Source of the DNA: Treponema sp.
GTDB lineage: Bacteria; Spirochaetota; Spirochaetia; Treponematales; Treponemataceae
Assembly: GCA_017935745.1 (NCBI GenBank)
Contig: JAGBGX010000009.1
Coordinates: forward strand, 62,001-126,000
Direction of reading: 5' to 3'
DNA length: 64,000 nucleotides
A program made the position numbers and the translations under genes. The notes under the pieces are model-generated. The model ran no database searches and had not been told where the DNA came from. It was given only the letters and a program-made list of their open reading frames with translations. Of this stretch, positions 32,799-41,932 are shown piece after piece (position 1 is the first letter of the stretch; every line of letters begins with the position of its first letter).

Positions 32799-34478
32799 AT
32801 GGCAAAATCTATAGACAGCAAAATCTTGTTCATTACAACATCTCCGAGAACGCCGGAAAAGATGATTCCTGAAATTGACCTTTTAAATAAAAATTTTGAA
32901 GGAAAAAAGTGGAATTCAGAAACTCAAATTTCATTTATGGAATTGCTTCGTAACGAGAATTTTTTCAATGGTTCCGGCAGCAACGACCCTGCTTTTAGCG
33001 CACGGGACAGAATAAATCGCGCTCCAAAAGCATTGGGATTTGTTCTGCTTGAGCCAAACATAAAACTGACAGATGCAGGAAAATCATTGATTTCTGCAAA
33101 ACGGAAAGAAGACGTTTTTTTGCGGCAGCTGTTGAAATTTCAAATTCCTTCGCCGTATCATACGCCCAGCAAAAAGGCTGCACCGTTTTATGTAAAGCCA
33201 TATCTTGAAATTTTGCGTTTGATTTATACGCTTGGCACTCTCAAATTTGATGAGCTTATGATTTTCGGATTGCAGCTTACCGATTACCGCACTTTTGAAA
33301 AAATCGTGAAAAAAATTGAGGCATTTAGGATTGCGCGGGAAAAAACTGCAAAGAACTATCGGGAATTTAAGTATTACTGCCATATAAATGAGCTGCAAGA
33401 AATATATAAATCAGAAATTACAGAAGGCAATACGGCGACACGAGAAAGCCGCAGCGCAACTGTAAAAAAATTTTTGCAGACAAAAGCAAGCAATATGCAT
33501 GACTATGCGGATGCCTGCATCCGTTATTTGCGCGCAACAGGACTTGTTTCAATTTCTCACATCGGGCATTCTCTTTCTATTCTTTCCGAAAAGAAAAACG
33601 ATGTTGAATTTATTTTAAATACTGTTCCGCGCGAACCTGTTTTTGTCGATGATAAAGAAGCGTATATTGGCTATCTTGGAAATCCCTTGCTTCCGAAGTT
33701 GTTGGACGACGATAAAGCGGTTCTGCTTCAAAAAATAAAAACGGAAAAACCGGAAGCACAAATAAGCGAATCCGAGTCAATTCCTGAGCTAAAAGAAAAG
33801 CTTGACGAGCTGCTTCTTTTAAAGAAAGAGAAAATTATTCAAGCTCAAATCGAAACAATCAAAACATATAAAGAATATGATGACATTCAAAATACATTTA
33901 TGCTGATTGAAAAAAATGATGTCTATGACACATCGCTGCTTTTGGAATGGAATGTATGGCGCGGCATGACAATGCTTGACGGCGGTAAAATACAGGCGAA
34001 TTTAAAGTTTGATGACTTTGGAAAGCCAATGTCCACCGCACAAGGAAATATGGCTGATATTGTGTGCGATTATGATACATTCGGGCTGACGGTTGAAGTT
34101 ACCATGGCAAGCGGACAAAAACAGTATGAAATGGAAGGAGAGCCTGTTTCACGGCATCTGGCAAAATTCAAAAAAGAAATCGGAAAAGATGCATATTGTC
34201 TTTTCGTTGCTCCTGCAATTAACGAAGCGTGCATTGCACATTTTTACGGACTGCACAATCTGAACATTTCATATTACGGCGGTAAATCGGTAATTGTGCC
34301 ATTGCCGCTGCATATCTTTAGGAAAATGCTGGAGGATTCCTTTAAAGCCTCGTATATTCCCCATCCTGAGCAAGTAAAAGATTTTTTTGAATATTCAAAA
34401 GCGGTCGCTGCAAAAAGCAAAAGCGAGCAGGACTGGTATAATGCAATTTTGGAAAAAGCCTTAAACTGGCTGGCATAG
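32799..34478 (+). CDS. AlwI-family type II restriction endonuclease
   Basis: A 559-residue protein matching the AlwI family: N-terminal SPRTPEKMIPEIDLLNKNFEGKKW, then GSGSNDPAFSARDRINRAPKALGFV, and a C-terminal domain with DIVCDYDTFGLTVEVTMASGQKQYEMEGEPV, the family's catalytic region (E and Q/K residues). AlwI cleaves outside GGATC (4/5). The actual site here is inferred from the family. It starts right after the methylase. Confidence 0.8.
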   Translation: MAKSIDSKILFITTSPRTPEKMIPEIDLLNKNFEGKKWNSETQISFMELLRNENFFNGSGSNDPAFSARDRINRAPKALGFVLLEPNIKLTDAGKSLISAKRKEDVFLRQLLKFQIPSPYHTPSKKAAPFYVKPYLEILRLIYTLGTLKFDELMIFGLQLTDYRTFEKIVKKIEAFRIAREKTAKNYREFKYYCHINELQEIYKSEITEGNTATRESRSATVKKFLQTKASNMHDYADACIRYLRATGLVSISHIGHSLSILSEKKNDVEFILNTVPREPVFVDDKEAYIGYLGNPLLPKLLDDDKAVLLQKIKTEKPEAQISESESIPELKEKLDELLLLKKEKIIQAQIETIKTYKEYDDIQNTFMLIEKNDVYDTSLLLEWNVWRGMTMLDGGKIQANLKFDDFGKPMSTAQGNMADIVCDYDTFGLTVEVTMASGQKQYEMEGEPVSRHLAKFKKEIGKDAYCLFVAPAINEACIAHFYGLHNLNISYYGGKSVIVPLPLHIFRKMLEDSFKASYIPHPEQVKDFFEYSKAVAAKSKSEQDWYNAILEKALNWLA

Positions 34479-34601
34479 CTTACCATGCATTTTGTCCGAC
34501 AGACGAAATTCGAGCGACGTTCTCACGCTGGTTTTTAATAGGAAGAAAGAATGATAATGCGATTTAAATTCGCAATTCAAAGTAATCAATTCCGAACCGG
34601 C

Positions 34602-35258
34602 TTACACCCCTTTCCCGCGTCCCGTTTCCCATTCGATTCGCATCAGGACAAAATCTTTCATATCGGCGTAGAAATCGGCGGGCGGCGGTGTGATGCGAAT
34701 TTTTTTCAGTGCTTCCTGAACGAGCGGATTTTTGCAGCAGGTGCTTGCGTTTGAGCTGGCGAAAAAAAGGATGTCAAGCTGCAATTTGTAGGCGGCTTCT
34801 TTTGTCAGGTGAAGCATTTCGCACAGGCGGCCGCTTACGGTGTACGCAAAATCGTAGTATTTCTTTTTGAAGGCGGCGAGGCGGTCAACGGTAACGTTTG
34901 TCTCAATAATTGTGTTCAGATAGGAGACGTACATAAGATATTCTTGGTTGGCGTTTAAAATTCCCGCCCACACTTCCGAAATCACCGCGGCGGAAAACTG
35001 GTTTCCCTGCGGAAATGCCGCCAGAAGCGACGTGTAGTATGCCGCCATTTTGTCCGACACGGCTTCCAGAAAAATTTCTTCCTTTGTGGTTACGTATTTA
35101 TAAAGGTTTGCCCGCGACCAGCCGAGTTTTTCTGCGATTGTCGTGAGCGTGATTGTGCTGTACGGAACGGCTGCAAACAAAGCCGTTGCCGCTTCTTTTA
35201 TCTGAGAAAGCCGCTCTTCTTTTTGCGTATCGCTCCGCGCCCGTATGAATTCTGCCAT
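34602..35258 (-). CDS. TetR-family regulator of the alcohol dehydrogenase divergon
   Basis: From the ATG at 35256-35258, 218 residues: TetR HTH (ERLSQIKEAATALFAAVPYSTITLTTIAEKLGWSRANLYKYVTTKEEIF) and a helical ligand domain. TTGTGC, 17 bp, TATAAT ends six bases from this ATG, so the mRNA is probably leaderless; a longer frame to 35291 would start upstream of that promoter. The operator candidate region is now duplicated 6.5 kb apart, next to this gene and next to the iron-type alcohol dehydrogenase at 41933, so the two were once a divergent pair. Confidence 0.8.
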   Translation of the reverse strand: MAEFIRARSDTQKEERLSQIKEAATALFAAVPYSTITLTTIAEKLGWSRANLYKYVTTKEEIFLEAVSDKMAAYYTSLLAAFPQGNQFSAAVISEVWAGILNANQEYLMYVSYLNTIIETNVTVDRLAAFKKKYYDFAYTVSGRLCEMLHLTKEAAYKLQLDILFFASSNASTCCKNPLVQEALKKIRITPPPADFYADMKDFVLMRIEWETGRGKGV

Positions 35259-35273
35259 GATTTTATTATACAT

Positions 35274-35318
35274 CATTATGAAAAAGTGCACAATAAGCGA
35301 CGTGATGTTGGTAAAATA
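35274..35318. repeat. left 45-bp direct repeat of the restriction island
   Basis: Matches 41800-41844 at 43 of 45 positions (differences at the ninth base and at GTGCAC/GTGTAC). It overlaps the TetR promoter and lies 4 bp from the stop of the HaeIII-like remnant. Confidence 0.85.
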
Positions 35319-35322
35319 GGTG

Positions 35323-35575
35323 TTATATCCAAAAACTGTTGATGGTTATAATGCTTGCCGGCATACCGATAATCTGAATGTCAAATTTCAGGCTTGCCTC
35401 CGCTTTTGTTTAAGCATTGTGAATTCTGAAGCTGAACTGCCGGCCGTTATCAAGGTGCATCTCAAAGGTGTTTGTTGAATTTGTCCGAAAGTCAAAGGCA
35501 ACGATTTTTGTCGGCAGCGCTTCTAATCTCAACTGCTGTATTTTGAATTCTAGTTTTTTCCACGCATCTCACATT
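35323..35575 (-). pseudogene. 3' remnant of a HaeIII-like restriction endonuclease
   Basis: The minus strand reads about 83 codons ending at TAA 35323-35325: LEALPTKIVAFDFRTNSTN, then TFEMHLDNGRQFSFRIHNA, an in-frame TAA, then TKAEASLKFDIQIIGMPASI and ITINSFWI. This C-terminal pattern fits HaeIII-type endonucleases as I remember them. The 5' part is missing and one nonsense codon is present, so it is dead. Its proper partner, a HaeIII-type C5-methylase, survives as a 5' fragment at 41493-41741 beyond the FokI-like operon. Confidence 0.6.
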
Positions 35576-35650
35576 CAAAATGATATGCGGCCCCACCCTA
35601 TTGACATTTTCATAACCTCACCACATACTAGGATGCAAAGGGATGTGAAG

Positions 35651-37594
35651 ATGCGCTATATTGGAAGTAAAGCCAATTTATTGAAAAACATCGAAATGTT
35701 CATTGCTGAAAACATTCATACGAAGCAGGAAGTGTTTTGCGATATTTTCAGTGGAACGGCGGTTGTGGCAAGGCATTTCAAATCTCAATACCAGATTATT
35801 TCAAATGATTCATTGTATTTTTCCTATGTCATTCAAAAAGCTTATGTTGAGAACAACTCGATTCTAAAATTTTCAAAATTGAAAAACTGTGTCAACAATC
35901 CATTTTTGTTTTTGGAAAACGAGAATTATGGGAATTTTGAAAACGATTTCGTTACGCAGAATTATTCTCCCGCGGGAAAAGACGGACGAATGTATTTTAC
36001 AGAAGAAAACGCAAGGAGAATTGATTTTATTCGTGCAACAGTCGAAAAATGGAGAAACGAGCATCGTCTGACCGAAAATGAATATCTTTATTTACTCGCG
36101 AGCTTGATTGAAGCAGTGCCGTCTGTTTCCAACATTACAGGAACTTACGGAGCATACTTAAAAAAATGGGACAAGCGCGCGTTCAAAAAATTGAAGCTAT
36201 ATCAAGATGAAGTATTTTCAAATGGAATGAAAAACAAGTCGTACAACGAAGATTCGCTAAGACTCATAAAACGAATTTCAGGTGATATTTTGTATATTGA
36301 CCCGCCGTACAATTCCCGTCAGTACGCGCCGAACTATCATGTTCTTGAAACAATCGCGCGCTATGACAATCCTGAGCTTTCGGGCATAACGGGAATGCGC
36401 TCCTACGATGAGCAAAAATCAGCATTCTGTTCAAAGTCAGAAGTGAACGAGGCGTTTCACCAGCTGATAGCGAGCGCAGATTTTTCGCACATAATCATGA
36501 GCTACAATTCTTCGGGATTGATGAAGGAGAATTTTATCGAAAAAGTATTGAAAGACAACGGCATTGCCTCAACTTATGCCTTGCAAAAAATCCCATACCG
36601 AAAATACAAAAGTAAAATCTACAATGAGAGTGGAGTTTGTGAATACCTTTTTTACATTCAGAAGAAAACGCAAAGCGCAATATATGCGTTTTCAAAAGAA
36701 AAAAAACTTATAGTTGCCACGCCGAACCTTTCATACAAACCAAGCGCAAGGAAATACATAAAAAGTCCGCTAAACTATATTGGCGGAAAATACAAATTGC
36801 TTCCGCAGTTGATTCCTTTGTTCCCCCAAAGCACAGAAACATTCGTCGATTTGTTTTGCGGAGGCGGCAATGTGGGCGTGAATGCAAATTGCAAGAAAAT
36901 CATTTTCAATGACATGAATTCGATATTGATGGAATTGTTTTCCGCATTTAATACAATGGACTTGAATGATTTGCTTGCGAAAATTGAAGATACAATTTCC
37001 CGATGGAATCTTTCCATGACGAACGAGGAGGCGTTTTTGCAATTCCGCAAGCATTACAACAAGACCCGCAATCCGATTGACCTTTACGTTTTGTCTTGCT
37101 ATTCATTCAATTATCAACTCCGTTTCAACAATGCGCACGAGTACAACAATCCGTTCGGAAAAAAAAGAAGCCAGTTTTCGGATACGATGCGGGAAAATCT
37201 CATACACTTCGTTTCAAAAATTCACAGTTCTAAAGTGAAATTTACTTCAATAGATTTCATCGAGTTTCCATTTGAAAACATTGGCGAAAAAGATTTTGTC
37301 TATTGCGATCCGCCGTATTTGATTACGACAGGAACTTACAACGATGGAAACCGAGGCTTCAAAAATTGGACAAAGGAATCGGACAAAAAATTGTTCGCTT
37401 TGCTCGATACATTGAACGAGCGCAAAATACGGTTCGCGCTTTCTAATGTTTTCTCGCACAAAGGCGAAACGAACGACACACTTATAGAATGGTCAAAGAA
37501 TTACAATACGCATCATCTAAAAAATGACTACTCGAATTCCTGTTACAACACGAACAGGATTGGAAGCGACGAAGTTTTGATTACGAACTATTAA
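35651..37594 (+). CDS. FokI-like two-domain adenine DNA methyltransferase
   Basis: From the ATG at 35651 (MRYIGSK), 647 residues, the length of M.FokI. Two D12-class N6-adenine methylase domains are fused. The first has FCDIFSGTAVVARHF and D217-P-P-Y. The second starts near residue 370 (KSPLNYIGGKYKLLPQLIP, then FVDLFCGGGNVG) with D553-P-P-Y. In FokI the two domains methylate opposite strands of the asymmetric site GGATG. The endonuclease gene starts 15 bp downstream. An ATG at 35633 is also in frame but lacks the family start. Confidence 0.9.
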   Translation: MRYIGSKANLLKNIEMFIAENIHTKQEVFCDIFSGTAVVARHFKSQYQIISNDSLYFSYVIQKAYVENNSILKFSKLKNCVNNPFLFLENENYGNFENDFVTQNYSPAGKDGRMYFTEENARRIDFIRATVEKWRNEHRLTENEYLYLLASLIEAVPSVSNITGTYGAYLKKWDKRAFKKLKLYQDEVFSNGMKNKSYNEDSLRLIKRISGDILYIDPPYNSRQYAPNYHVLETIARYDNPELSGITGMRSYDEQKSAFCSKSEVNEAFHQLIASADFSHIIMSYNSSGLMKENFIEKVLKDNGIASTYALQKIPYRKYKSKIYNESGVCEYLFYIQKKTQSAIYAFSKEKKLIVATPNLSYKPSARKYIKSPLNYIGGKYKLLPQLIPLFPQSTETFVDLFCGGGNVGVNANCKKIIFNDMNSILMELFSAFNTMDLNDLLAKIEDTISRWNLSMTNEEAFLQFRKHYNKTRNPIDLYVLSCYSFNYQLRFNNAHEYNNPFGKKRSQFSDTMRENLIHFVSKIHSSKVKFTSIDFIEFPFENIGEKDFVYCDPPYLITTGTYNDGNRGFKNWTKESDKKLFALLDTLNERKIRFALSNVFSHKGETNDTLIEWSKNYNTHHLKNDYSNSCYNTNRIGSDEVLITNY

Positions 37595-37609
37595 CAAGGA
37601 TAAGAAACA

Positions 37610-39349
37610 ATGTTCAACATAATCGAAATCAATTTAAAGAAGACACGCACATTCGGTTGGGTACAAGATTCGAGCAACTTTGATTCTCTCTGCAATGTTG
37701 TCGCACTCTTTGACAATATGAGCGACTTTCACAAGCGGCTAAAGGCGACACTAATTCCGGCTCTTGTAAGTCCTGAAAACGGCAGGAACGAAATGCTGCG
37801 CGCGTTGGATGAAAACCGCATTGCGTTGAATTATAAATTACTCATTGGCGGACACGCAACTCCAAGAAGTGCCTCACCTTGCGACGGAATCGTGCAGGCG
37901 GCAATAAAAGGACAAAAGCGGGAATATATCGGAGACTGGCCGGCGGACAATTTTGTGCGCTGGGCACAGGCGTTCGGTTTTATTTCCTATAACTATGACA
38001 ACGACTCTTTTTCGATCACTGAATTTGGAAAGACTTTGATAAAATCAGAAAATAAAAATGAAATCCTGATCCAAGCCGTACTTTCTTATCCGCCGGCATA
38101 CAGGGTTTTGTCGCTTTTAAAAAATCCAAATGCAATTTTGACGAAATTTGAACTTGGAGAAAAACTGGGATTCACAGGAGAGGACGGATTCATATCATAT
38201 CCTTTGGCAAGCATAATCGCTGCGTTGAATTCCGCCGAAACGCAAAAAGAACGCAACGACATTCGCAGCAATTGGGAAAGCTCTTCGGACAAATACGCGC
38301 GGACAATCTGCCAATGGCTTGTAAAACTTGGACTTTTGGAAAACGCAGACAAAGAAGTGTCTATCCAATATGGGAATAAATTTGTCAGCGATACTTTGAG
38401 CGGATTTAAAATCACTCCGGTCGGCGAACGCTATTTGCGCAATGTAAGCGGAAACAGCCGGCACAAAAAAGTGGCAAAAGTTGTTTCATACGAAATGTTC
38501 GCCACAAAAGGAAAAGACAGGGAATACTTGCGTTTCCGCCGTTCATTGATTCTGAAATTTCTTTCCAGCAAAAAAGGAAAATGCGCTTTTGACGAAATCG
38601 GAAAATTCCTCGCTTCTTACGGATTGAATGAAATCTCGGAAACAATCAGTGATGACGTGAACGGATTTATAAATATCGGTCTTGAAATTCACACAGACGA
38701 GAACGGAGCGGAACTGAAAGATTCAATATGCGATTTTCCTATTCCGCACTATAAAGATTTGTCAGAAAAATCAGAACTTTCGGCGGAAAAAGAAATCGTG
38801 CGCGCGCAACTAAAAAACATTTCGCATGAATACCTTTCGCTTATGGACATCGCATTCGACAGCCAGCAAAACCGCCTTTTCGAGATGAAATGTATGGAAC
38901 TGTTTTTGTACGAATGCAATTTTTCGGGCAACCATTTGGGCGGAGCAAGCAAGCCCGACGGCGCATTGTATACGGATGTGTACGAAGGAAATTATGGTAT
39001 TATCATTGACACAAAAGCATATTCAAAAGGCTACGATTTGCCGGTCAGCCAGCGCGATGAAATGTTGCGTTACATTCGCGAAAATCTTCTCCGCGACAAA
39101 AAGCAAAATCAAAATGAGTGGTGGAAAATTTTTCCCGATAATTTAGACACATTTTATTTTATGTTCGTTTCGGGAAGTTTCAAAGGCGGCATATCGGAAA
39201 AACTAAAAAAAATCGCGATGGTTCACAAGGTGGATGGAACTGCGATGCCAATCACTACTGCCTTACTTGTCGCCGAAAAAATAAAAAGCGGCGAGATGTC
39301 GATGATGGAGTTTGCGGACGGAATCCGCAACACGGAATATGAGATTTAA
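37610..39349 (+). CDS. FokI-like type IIS restriction endonuclease
   Basis: A 579-residue protein that follows R.FokI from end to end: RTFGWVQDSSNFDSL, SASPCDGIVQAAI, GDWPADNFVRWAQAFGFI, DIRSNWESSSDKYART in the recognition domain and NHLGGASKPDGALYTDVYEG in the cleavage domain. The PD-(D/E)xK residues fall at D450, D467 and K469, the same numbers as in FokI. It is expected to recognise GGATG and cut at a distance after dimerising; the target is inferred from the family. It lies between the methylase and an AAA-DUF4435 gene with gaps of 15 and 12 bp. Confidence 0.92.
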   Translation: MFNIIEINLKKTRTFGWVQDSSNFDSLCNVVALFDNMSDFHKRLKATLIPALVSPENGRNEMLRALDENRIALNYKLLIGGHATPRSASPCDGIVQAAIKGQKREYIGDWPADNFVRWAQAFGFISYNYDNDSFSITEFGKTLIKSENKNEILIQAVLSYPPAYRVLSLLKNPNAILTKFELGEKLGFTGEDGFISYPLASIIAALNSAETQKERNDIRSNWESSSDKYARTICQWLVKLGLLENADKEVSIQYGNKFVSDTLSGFKITPVGERYLRNVSGNSRHKKVAKVVSYEMFATKGKDREYLRFRRSLILKFLSSKKGKCAFDEIGKFLASYGLNEISETISDDVNGFINIGLEIHTDENGAELKDSICDFPIPHYKDLSEKSELSAEKEIVRAQLKNISHEYLSLMDIAFDSQQNRLFEMKCMELFLYECNFSGNHLGGASKPDGALYTDVYEGNYGIIIDTKAYSKGYDLPVSQRDEMLRYIRENLLRDKKQNQNEWWKIFPDNLDTFYFMFVSGSFKGGISEKLKKIAMVHKVDGTAMPITTALLVAEKIKSGEMSMMEFADGIRNTEYEI

Positions 39350-39361
39350 GGAGTATAACGT

Positions 39362-41389
39362 ATGGACAATGCAAATGAAAGCGAATTAAAAGAAAAACTA
39401 AAAAAGCTTATTGACGAGCGTATTGGCATTTTTAAATCGTATGAGAATTTATTTTCGGAAAAAATAGTACCGAATAAAGATTTGACAAAAACATATTTTT
39501 ATCAAGTGCAACAACATTTGTACGATAACTATTTTGAAGAAATGTTAGAAGCGTATAAAAAAAATGTAAATTTATTCCCAGTAATAGAATCAAAATACAA
39601 GTCAATACTTGAAAAACTTGATAATCAAAACGAATTTTCAATTAACTATCTAAAGTTGCTATATGATATATTGAACTCTGATAATGAAATTAGAAATTTA
39701 AAAAATTGGATTCCAATAATTGAAGACTCTTTAAACAACATCTTAAATAACGAACTGAATTTTCAAGCCAAAAGCAATTTTGCAGGATTTCTTGTGACAA
39801 TCGGCAATTTAAAAACTTTTGCTGAGTCAGAACTAACAAAACTTTCTCAACTTGATGCATTCGATTATTTTAATAAACCAAAAACGAATTATGTCATAAT
39901 AGGCGCAAACGGTTCTGGAAAAAGTTCTTTTGCTAGATCCACAAAAAAGATCCTTGGTAAGAACATTGTAATTATTTCAGCACAAAAGGTTTTTTATTTA
40001 GAAAAGATAACATCTGTTAGTATTGGAAAGTCACACAGAGAAAAAGTTTGGAAATTTCAGCAAGAAGACAAGTTGTATAAACAAAATAATTTCAACGGAC
40101 AATTGACGCAGGATTTGGAAAATGTTTACGAATCGTTGGTTGAAGATTATAATGAGTGTGCCAATGCATATTTCAAAGAAAACAAAAACAATTCTGTAAA
40201 AACAGAAAGAAAAATAACGACACTTGAAAAAGTTATGGAACTTTGGAATTCCATGCTTATTCACCGCAAAATGGACTATGAAAATGGCGAACTTAACATA
40301 TTCACCGACCAAAATGAAAAATATCCTTTTATGGATTTGAGCGACGGCGAAAAGGCTGTGTTCTATTACATTGCTCATATACTTTTGGCGAAAAAAGATA
40401 GTTATATAATAGTCGATGAGCCGGAAAATCATTTGCATTTGGCTTTGGTCTCAAAAATATGGGATACGCTTGAGCGAATGAGAGAAGACTGTCAGTTTAT
40501 TTATCTCACGCATAATCTTGATTTTGCGAATACAAGAAGCAATTCCCAAAAACTATGGATGCGTTCTTTTGAGCCGCCTGCAAACTGGACATTGCAACAG
40601 ATTCCTGAAAATGAAGATTTGCCACAAGTTTTGTACATGGAATTATTGGGAAGTAGAAAACCAATTTTATTCTGCGAGGGAACAAACGCTAGCCTTGATA
40701 TAAATTTATATAGGCGACTGTTTCCAAACTATACGGTCATAGCGGTAGAAGGTCATTTACAAGTTATCAGTTATACAAGAGCCTTTAATTCTTCATACAA
40801 AATTCACAACAATTCAGCAATCGGAATCATTGACGGCGATTATCATACCGAAGATGAAAAAAAGAAATGGCTTTCTGATAAAATTTACTGCATTGAAGCG
40901 CAGGAAATCGAAAACCTTTTGTGCGACGACCTTTTGCTTCAATGTGCGAAAGCACAATTTTGTTGCGACGAAAAAACTGTAGACAACGCCAAGGGAAAAC
41001 TTTTTTCAAAACTACAGAGCGATTTTGAAAAACAATGTGTCGAATACGCGACTCAAAGAATCAATATATATTTTATGTCCAATATGCTGAAAAAGCAAAA
41101 AGATGCAAGTTCTTTAAAAAACAGTTTGAACGAACTTATACAATCTTCTGAACTAAATGTAGACCACTTGATAGAAGAAAGGAAGATATTATTACAAAAG
41201 ATTTTGGACAATAAAGATTACGACCTTGGAATAAAATCATACAACAACAAAGGACTGATAGCCTTGATTCCTTGTGAAATCGAGAAAGATTACAAGGAAA
41301 AGGTCTTTATCATGCTGGATAAGAATCCAAATGTATTAGATGAGTTCAGACAAAAATATTTTTCGCAGATTCCGCAAAAACTTGATTAA
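39362..41389 (+). CDS. fused AAA ATPase-DUF4435 protein (PARIS-like)
   Basis: A 675-residue protein. N-terminal half: helical region, then an AAA_15/OLD-like ATPase with Walker A GANGSGKSS near residue 181, an ABC-like LSDGEKAVFYY signature near 329, Walker B IIVDEPENH (D352, E353) and H-loop LTHNLDF. C-terminal half: DUF4435, a TOPRIM-type nuclease domain, with FCEGTN (E439), IGIIDGDYH (D491, D493) and a later acidic EAQEIENLL. In PARIS defence AriA (ATPase) and AriB (DUF4435 nuclease) respond to phage anti-restriction proteins; here the two parts form one chain. The gene shares an operon with the FokI-like system (gap 12 bp), so a back-up to restriction is a reasonable inference. Confidence 0.75.
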   Translation: MDNANESELKEKLKKLIDERIGIFKSYENLFSEKIVPNKDLTKTYFYQVQQHLYDNYFEEMLEAYKKNVNLFPVIESKYKSILEKLDNQNEFSINYLKLLYDILNSDNEIRNLKNWIPIIEDSLNNILNNELNFQAKSNFAGFLVTIGNLKTFAESELTKLSQLDAFDYFNKPKTNYVIIGANGSGKSSFARSTKKILGKNIVIISAQKVFYLEKITSVSIGKSHREKVWKFQQEDKLYKQNNFNGQLTQDLENVYESLVEDYNECANAYFKENKNNSVKTERKITTLEKVMELWNSMLIHRKMDYENGELNIFTDQNEKYPFMDLSDGEKAVFYYIAHILLAKKDSYIIVDEPENHLHLALVSKIWDTLERMREDCQFIYLTHNLDFANTRSNSQKLWMRSFEPPANWTLQQIPENEDLPQVLYMELLGSRKPILFCEGTNASLDINLYRRLFPNYTVIAVEGHLQVISYTRAFNSSYKIHNNSAIGIIDGDYHTEDEKKKWLSDKIYCIEAQEIENLLCDDLLLQCAKAQFCCDEKTVDNAKGKLFSKLQSDFEKQCVEYATQRINIYFMSNMLKKQKDASSLKNSLNELIQSSELNVDHLIEERKILLQKILDNKDYDLGIKSYNNKGLIALIPCEIEKDYKEKVFIMLDKNPNVLDEFRQKYFSQIPQKLD

Positions 41390-41457
41390 CTTCTTTATCG
41401 TGAATCATCAACACTCGCCAAATGCGCACAAGTAAAATTTTTCATGCTCAAAAAAAA

Positions 41458-41493
41458 GGACTCCCGACAAGCCAAAAAATTTGCCGGAAGCCC
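41458..41493 (+). terminator. terminator of the FokI-like operon
   Basis: Interrupted stem of GGACTCCCGACAA with TTGCCGGAAGCCC around an A-rich loop, about 70 bp after the last gene. Confidence 0.5.
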
Positions 41494-41741
41494 TAAAATG
41501 TTTTCATAATGGATTTTCTTTCGGTCTTATGACCGCCGATTATCCCGTCAACTTCATCGGGAAAATCTGCTTCCTTTATGTTTCTTATGTCGCCGCGGAT
41601 AAGTTTTGTGTTCGGATGATTTTTTTCAAATGTCGCCCAAATCGTAGAATCAAATTCATTCGCAATCGGAATTTTAAATCCGGCTTTTTCAAAACCCAAA
41701 TCCAATCCGCCGCAGCCGCTGAACAAACTGATTACTTTCAT
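41493..41741 (-). pseudogene. 5' fragment of a HaeIII-like C5-cytosine methyltransferase
   Basis: From the ATG at 41741: [20 protein letters not shown], then [20 protein letters not shown] and [13 protein letters not shown], which follows M.HaeIII closely through motifs I to III. It breaks off inside motif IV: after IIGG the expected PPCQ is replaced by [12 protein letters not shown] and a stop. About 70 codons are genuine. The catalytic cysteine is lost, so it is inactive. With the remnant at 35323-35575 it frames the FokI-like operon. Confidence 0.8.
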
Positions 41742-41799
41742 TAAAAAATCCTTTTTTATAAAATATACTTTCCATTATACAATATTTTCTTTGAAAAAG

Positions 41800-41844
41800 C
41801 ATTATGACAAAGTGTACAATAAGCGACGTGATGTTGGTAAAATA
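41800..41844. repeat. right 45-bp direct repeat of the restriction island
   Basis: See 35274-35318. It lies 58 bp upstream of the methylase fragment and 12 bp upstream of the -35 of the alcohol dehydrogenase promoter. Confidence 0.85.
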
Positions 41845-41855
41845 TGATTTTACTG

Positions 41856-41884
41856 TTGACAAGTAACTAAAGCGTGCGTACAAT
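41856..41884 (+). promoter_or_regulatory. alcohol dehydrogenase promoter
   Basis: TTGACA (41856-41861), 17 bp, TACAAT (41879-41884), near consensus. AAGTAAC occurs on both sides. The TetR operator candidate (direct repeat) is directly upstream. Confidence 0.75.
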
Positions 41885-41932
41885 ACATGTAAGTAACAAT
41901 ACGTTTCTTATATTTTTCTCAAGGAGTTTACT

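Noticed and set aside
35468..35650. N-terminal extension of the FokI-like methylase
   Set aside because: Overlaps the HaeIII-like remnant, has no family similarity, and MRYIGSK at 35651 gives the M.FokI length.
35274..41844. Insertion sequence or transposon carrying the restriction island
   Set aside because: No transposase frame and no terminal inverted repeats next to the direct repeats.
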